64,000 nt of DNA. Source: Spirochaetota bacterium. Lineage in GTDB: Bacteria > Spirochaetota > Spirochaetia > Treponematales > UBA12059. A program made the translations under genes and the position numbers. The DNA is taken from the NCBI GenBank assembly GCA_026398615.1, contig JAPLSN010000014.1, positions 1 through 64,000 of the forward strand. The letters are read 5' to 3'. Below the pieces are notes generated by a model. The model was given only the letters and a program-made list of their open reading frames with translations. It searched no databases and had not been told where the DNA came from. Of this stretch, positions 60,154 to 64,000 are shown piece after piece (within the stretch, counting starts at the first letter, position 1; each line of letters begins with the position of its first letter).

Positions 60154-62001
60154 CTACCGCCCTGCGGTGGATGACAGGCGGATCATGAGGAGCGCGGCGT
60201 CTGATGGCCGTACGCCCGGGGTCCTCGCGGCCTGGCCGAGGGTCAGGGGCCGCGCGGCCGAGAGTTTTTCCCTCGCCTCTGACGACAGGCCTTCCACCTT
60301 CCGGTAGTCGAAATCGCGGGCTATCCTCATCGACTCGTATTTTTCCAGCCGCGCCACGAGGCGTTCCTGCTTGGCGACGTAGCCCTCGTAACGCAGGTCC
60401 AGGACCGCCGCTTCCACCCATTCCGCGGGAAAGCCCGCCAGGCCGGGTTCAATGGGTCCGAGATCGGCGCTCCCCACCCGCGGATCGCCGATCGCGTCGC
60501 GAAGGGAAGCCCCGACGTGGGGAACGAAGGCGGGCAGTGCCCGCGCGTCGGCGGCGGCAATACGCCTGTTCCGGAGGAGTTCCCCGATGGCCGTGATCCC
60601 CTCGCGCTTCGCGGCGAGGCGTTCCGCCCGGCGGGCTCCTGCGAGCCCTACCCGGAGGCCGATCGGCGTGAGCCTGGCGTCGGCGGTATCGTGGCGCAGG
60701 CCCAGCCGGTGCTCGGCGCGGCTCGTGAACATGCGGTACGGTTCCTTGGCCCCCAGGGTCACGAGGTCGTCGACGAGGACGCCGATGTAGGCCTCGGACC
60801 TCGACAGGACCAATTCGCTTTCTCCCCGCAGCCTGAGCGACGCGTTGATGCCGGCCAGAAGGCCCTGCGCGGCGGCTTCCTCGTAGCCGGAAGTCCCGTT
60901 GATCTGCCCGGCGCTGTACAGTCCCGGCACGATCTTGGTCTCGAGGGTCGCAAGGAGGCAGGTCGGGTCGATGTAATCGTATTCCACCGCGTATCCCGGC
61001 CTCACGAGCTCGGCATTCGCGAAGCCCGGCATGGTGCGGATGAACGCCGACTGGACGGACTCCGGGAGGGAGGACGAGAGGCCGTTCAGGTACATTTCGT
61101 CGGTGCCGGTCCCTTCCGGTTCCACGAAGATCTGGTGCCGTTTCCGGTCGGGGAAGCGGACGACCTTGTCCTCGATGGACGGGCAGTAACGCGGCCCCCG
61201 ACCCGTGATCTTTCCTCCGTAGAGCGGGGAAAAACGCAGGTTTTCCCTGATGATCGCGTGGGTTCTATCGTCCGTGTACGTGATCCAGCAGGGAAGGGAG
61301 GGACGGTCCACCGCGTCATCGAGGAACGAGAAGGGCGCGTTCGGCTCGCCGTCCTGCCGCTCGAGGAGGCCGAAGTCGAGGCTGAGGCCGCGCACTCTCG
61401 CCGGCGTGCCGGTCTTCATCCTTCCCACCGGGAATCCGCGGCTCTTGAGCGCCGGGCCGAGGCCCGTCGCGGCCGGCTCTCCGAGCCTGCCCGAGGAAGC
61501 CTCCCACTCGCCGATGAAGACACGCCCTTCCATGAAGGTCCCCGTCGTCAGCACGACGACGCCGGCCGTGATCCGGTTGCCCCGCTCCGTGAGCACGCCC
61601 GAAACCGCGCCCGAACCGTCCGTCAGGAAATCGACCACCGTGTCCATGAAGATGGACAGGTTCGGCGTCGCCTCGAGCCAGCGCCGGGCGAGCGACGAAT
61701 ACGCGGCCTTGTCCGCCTGCGCCCGGGGCGCCTGCACCGCGGCGCCGCGCGAGCGGTTGAGTACCCGGTACTGTATCATGGCCCCGTCGATGAGGAGCCC
61801 CATGATGCCGCCCAACGCGTCCACTTCGCGGACGAGATTGCCCTTCGAGAGCCCCCCGATGGCCGGGTTGCACGACATCCGCCCGATGGAGTCGGGGTTC
61901 TGCGTCACGAGGAGGGTGCGGTGCCCCAGCCTGCCGAGCGCCGACGCGGCTTCGATGCCCGCGTGTCCGCCGCCGATCACGATCGCTTCGTAGTCTCCCA
62001 T
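60154..62001 (-). CDS. mnmG: tRNA uridine-5-carboxymethylaminomethyl modification enzyme, FAD subunit
   Basis: 615 residues. FAD loop [20 protein letters not shown], then [30 protein letters not shown]-like [40 protein letters not shown] and [19 protein letters not shown]. The C-terminal helical domain ends near [10 protein letters not shown]. With MnmE it installs the cmnm5 group on wobble uridine 34 of tRNAs. It begins 4 bp after the mnmE stop, so the pair forms one operon. Confidence 0.95.
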   Translation of the reverse strand: MGDYEAIVIGGGHAGIEAASALGRLGHRTLLVTQNPDSIGRMSCNPAIGGLSKGNLVREVDALGGIMGLLIDGAMIQYRVLNRSRGAAVQAPRAQADKAAYSSLARRWLEATPNLSIFMDTVVDFLTDGSGAVSGVLTERGNRITAGVVVLTTGTFMEGRVFIGEWEASSGRLGEPAATGLGPALKSRGFPVGRMKTGTPARVRGLSLDFGLLERQDGEPNAPFSFLDDAVDRPSLPCWITYTDDRTHAIIRENLRFSPLYGGKITGRGPRYCPSIEDKVVRFPDRKRHQIFVEPEGTGTDEMYLNGLSSSLPESVQSAFIRTMPGFANAELVRPGYAVEYDYIDPTCLLATLETKIVPGLYSAGQINGTSGYEEAAAQGLLAGINASLRLRGESELVLSRSEAYIGVLVDDLVTLGAKEPYRMFTSRAEHRLGLRHDTADARLTPIGLRVGLAGARRAERLAAKREGITAIGELLRNRRIAAADARALPAFVPHVGASLRDAIGDPRVGSADLGPIEPGLAGFPAEWVEAAVLDLRYEGYVAKQERLVARLEKYESMRIARDFDYRKVEGLSSEAREKLSAARPLTLGQAARTPGVRPSDAALLMIRLSSTAGR

Positions 62002-62005
62002 GGTT

Positions 62006-63373
62006 TCACTTCCCGACGCAGAATCCGGAGAAGATGGTTTCGAGGATGCCGTCCCCGAGCCCTTCGCCGAGCAGCTCGCCGAGCGCGTCCAGGGCTTCGC
62101 GCAGGTCCAGGGCGACGGCGTCGAGCGGAAGCCCCGAGGACAGGGCTTCCATCGCCTCGCCGAGGGAACATCCCGAGGATTCGATGAGGCGCCGGTGCCG
62201 CTCGGAGGCTATCCTGGTGCCATGTCCCCCGGTCTCGCCGAGTATCCCGAAACCGTCGAGGATGGCGTCGCAGAGGGTACCGATGCCCTCGCCCGTGAGG
62301 GAAGAGAAAGGCAGCCACCCCGCGGGCGCGTCCTTCGCGTCTGGCAGGTCGACCTTGGTCCATACGCGTATGACGGTCTTGCCGGCGAGAGCCGGTTCGG
62401 CGGACGGGTCTTCGCCGGGCGCAAGTCCCGCGGTTCCATCCGCGAGATACAGGACCACGTCGGCTCCCTCGAGGACGAGCCTGGAACGACGGACGCCCTC
62501 CGCCTCGACGGGATCGGCCGATTCGCGCAAGCCCGCGGTATCGAAAAGCCGGACCGGCACGCCGCCCAGGTCGACGACGGCTTCGATGTAGTCGCGCGTC
62601 GTCCCGTGGACGTCCGACACGATGGAACGCTCCTCCCTGAGAAGCCGGTTGAACAGGCTCGACTTGCCGGCGTTCGTGCGGCCGGCCACGGCCACGACCG
62701 CACCTTGATCCACGAGGCGCCCGACGCGCCAACTGGAGGCCAGCCCGTCGAGCCTCCCGCGCAAGGAAGTCAACTTCCCTTCTTCGGCGGAAAGGTCGCC
62801 GTCCACCTCGTCTTCTCCGTAGTCCAGCCGCACTTCGACCGCCGCAAGGACTTCCAGCATGGCCGACCGGATCGACGAGATGTCGCGCGACAGGCTGCCA
62901 GCCAGCCTGGACAGGGCGTCCGCGCGGGCTTCGGAACTGCGGGCGCGGGCCAGCTCGGCGACGGCTTCCGCCCGTGCGAGGTCCATCTTCCCGTTGGCGA
63001 AAGCCCGGAAGCTGAACTCGCCCGGAAGCGCCTTCCTGGCGCCTGCCGACTCGCAGGCCGACAGTACCGCGTCGACGACGACGGCGCTGCCGTGGCAGAC
63101 GATGTCGGCAGAGTCCTCGCCGGTATAGCTCCTCGGGCTTCGGAACACGGACACGGTGACTTCGTCCGCGGTGGAACCCGATGCGTCCAGGATCCGCCCG
63201 TAGACTACGCTATGGCCCGGCGCGTCCCGTATCGCCAGGGGACGCGAAAAGCGCCCGGCCAGCAAATCGAGGGAACCCGGCCCCGAAAGCCTCACCAGCG
63301 CGAGTGCGCCTGCGCCCGGCGGAGTGGCGCAGGCGACAATGACGTCCCCGGAGGACAGGTATCCGCGTTCCAT
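62006..63373 (-). CDS. mnmE: tRNA modification GTPase MnmE
   Basis: 455 residues from ATG 63373. N-terminal formyl-THF-binding domain ([20 protein letters not shown]), helical domain, and a G domain with G1 [24 protein letters not shown] (G3) and VWTKVDLPD (G4-like). The protein ends FSGFCVGK, keeping the essential C-terminal Cys of the FCxGK motif. The start is fixed by a promoter whose -10 ends six bases upstream (63380-63385), implying a leaderless mnmE-mnmG mRNA. Confidence 0.95.
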   Translation of the reverse strand: MERGYLSSGDVIVACATPPGAGALALVRLSGPGSLDLLAGRFSRPLAIRDAPGHSVVYGRILDASGSTADEVTVSVFRSPRSYTGEDSADIVCHGSAVVVDAVLSACESAGARKALPGEFSFRAFANGKMDLARAEAVAELARARSSEARADALSRLAGSLSRDISSIRSAMLEVLAAVEVRLDYGEDEVDGDLSAEEGKLTSLRGRLDGLASSWRVGRLVDQGAVVAVAGRTNAGKSSLFNRLLREERSIVSDVHGTTRDYIEAVVDLGGVPVRLFDTAGLRESADPVEAEGVRRSRLVLEGADVVLYLADGTAGLAPGEDPSAEPALAGKTVIRVWTKVDLPDAKDAPAGWLPFSSLTGEGIGTLCDAILDGFGILGETGGHGTRIASERHRRLIESSGCSLGEAMEALSSGLPLDAVALDLREALDALGELLGEGLGDGILETIFSGFCVGK

Positions 63374-63379
63374 GCCGCG

Positions 63380-63409
63380 ACGATACCGCGCGCTGCCGAT
63401 CTGGCGCAA
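63380..63409 (-). promoter_or_regulatory. Promoter of mnmE-mnmG, leaderless
   Basis: Minus strand: TTGCGC (63404-63409), 18-nt spacer, TATCGT (63380-63385), then 6 nt to ATG 63373. Confidence 0.55.
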
Positions 63410-63431
63410 GGGTGTGATCGTCGCGCCGCAC

Positions 63432-63459
63432 TTGACATACCGGGGCGCTGGTTTATGAT
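63432..63459 (+). promoter_or_regulatory. Strong promoter for the last gene of the window
   Basis: Consensus TTGACA (63432-63437), 16-nt spacer, TATGAT (63454-63459). It predicts a leader of about 120 nt to ATG 63584. Confidence 0.75.
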
Positions 63460-63521
63460 AGAGTGGGACGCAGGTTCGGGGCACGATCTGCACCTGATTC
63501 ATGCGTCCGCTGATCGAGATC

Positions 63522-63549
63522 GGCACGCCGGACACGGCACGCCGGACAC
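63522..63549 (+). repeat. 14-bp tandem duplication in a 5' leader
   Basis: GGCACGCCGGACAC occurs twice without a gap (63522-63535 and 63536-63549), 34 bp before the start of the 63584 gene. Confidence 0.9.
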
Positions 63550-63583
63550 GGCGAGGAACCGCTAACGACCCCAAGGAGGAGAC

Positions 63584-64000
63584 ATGAAGCGTATCATCGC
63601 GCTGGCGTGCGCGCTGGTTCTGATCGGAGCCATCGGCGCCGCGGCCCAGCCCAAGGTCAGCGAAAAGCAGGAAGTGGCCATTTTCGCCCTCGGCTACACG
63701 GGATGGAACATCCCCTACGAAGCCCTCGGGACCATCGACATCAAGATCCAGAAGGTTTTCGTCGACCTCGGGCGGTTCACCGTCATCGGCATGACCCAGC
63801 GCTTCGCCTCGCCGGACGTCGGCCAGTTCATCGACACCCTCCGCAAGGCCAAGGAGGCGAGCTTCGTCATCCCCGAAAAATACCAGTTCGGCGAGGCCAT
63901 CCTCACCGAAGCCGAATTCCAGCGCCTCACCGGCGCCTTCGTGATCGCCGTGCCCGTCGTCACCAACTTCGCGACCGGATACAACGGCAAGAGCTTCACC
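63584..64000 (+). CDS. Exported TolB/CsgG-like protein, N-terminal part (runs off the right edge)
   Basis: 139 codons visible from ATG 63584, which has AAGGAGGAG upstream. Signal peptide IIALACALVLIGAIGAAAQ. The mature start VAIFALGYTGWNIPYEALGT and IQKVFVDLGRFTVIGMTQRF follow the opening of TolB/CsgG-type envelope proteins (conserved 'xxLxxxGRFxVI' segment). It is open at base 64000. It may be related in fold to the C-terminal domain of the vWA lipoprotein at 6783. The downstream part is needed to name it. Confidence 0.7.
   Translation, partial: MKRIIALACALVLIGAIGAAAQPKVSEKQEVAIFALGYTGWNIPYEALGTIDIKIQKVFVDLGRFTVIGMTQRFASPDVGQFIDTLRKAKEASFVIPEKYQFGEAILTEAEFQRLTGAFVIAVPVVTNFATGYNGKSFT

Noticed and set aside
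60517-62187. 556-codon plus-strand frame opposite mnmG
   Set aside because: Antisense shadow of a highly conserved gene; no domain, no ribosome site.

Overview
The window reads as one GC-rich chromosomal segment (about two thirds G+C by eye) from an anaerobic bacterium with a double membrane, most likely a free-living spirochaete. Pointers are lipoproteins with loose lipoboxes, a DUF2259-type secreted protein, an archaeal/eukaryotic-type prolyl-tRNA synthetase, a very large one-TM TPR protein like those of the spirochaetal flagellar collar, a rubrerythrin/superoxide reductase/rubredoxin set, an [FeFe] hydrogenase, and heavy cyclic-nucleotide signalling. The assignment is inference; no rRNA is present.

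Layout. 1-943 is the N-terminal third of a SNF2-type helicase with lower GC than its neighbours, possibly the edge of a defence island. 1.2-9 kb: exported proteins, a 53-residue MshEN-like protein, an XdhC-family protein, two overlapping cNMP-binding/GGDEF genes, a response regulator and a vWA lipoprotein. 9-23 kb is mostly housekeeping and transport: radA, malQ, a Gate-domain membrane protein, a Ca-type P-ATPase divergent from a GbsR/MarR regulator, an EamA transporter, a 2-hydroxyacid dehydrogenase, proS and cell-envelope proteins. 23-32 kb: a thioredoxin-like protein, a THEP1-type NTPase, galU, a class III nucleotide cyclase, a decayed histidine kinase, an MBL hydrolase and membrane proteins. 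32.6-39.1 kb: tRNA-Val, the TPR giant, an E-set protein, an EAL protein and tRNA-Phe. 39-45 kb: a histidine kinase overlapping an HD-GYP response regulator, galE, an M20 peptidase and two gene remnants. 45.7-49.5 kb: copA with a candidate copper operator, and azlCD. 49.6-55.6 kb: a beta-helix protein, an RlmI-like methyltransferase, two copies of a dispersed palindromic element, the oxygen-defence operon and radC. 55.8-64 kb: a ferredoxin-hydrogenase-nuclease operon, a YgiQ radical SAM protein, mnmE-mnmG and a truncated TolB-like exported protein.

Functional themes. (1) Second-messenger control: a GGDEF cyclase, an EAL phosphodiesterase, an HD-GYP regulator, a class III cyclase and two cNMP-binding proteins lie within 42 kb, and several paralogues have lost catalytic motifs (GGDEF at 4120 and 36885; kinase at 26797). 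(2) Anaerobic redox life and oxygen defence. (3) Glycan and nucleotide-sugar metabolism (malQ, galU, galE). (4) Two start-site styles: genes with good Shine-Dalgarno sequences, and a second set whose -10 hexamer ends only about 5-12 nt before the start codon, implying leaderless or nearly leaderless mRNAs.
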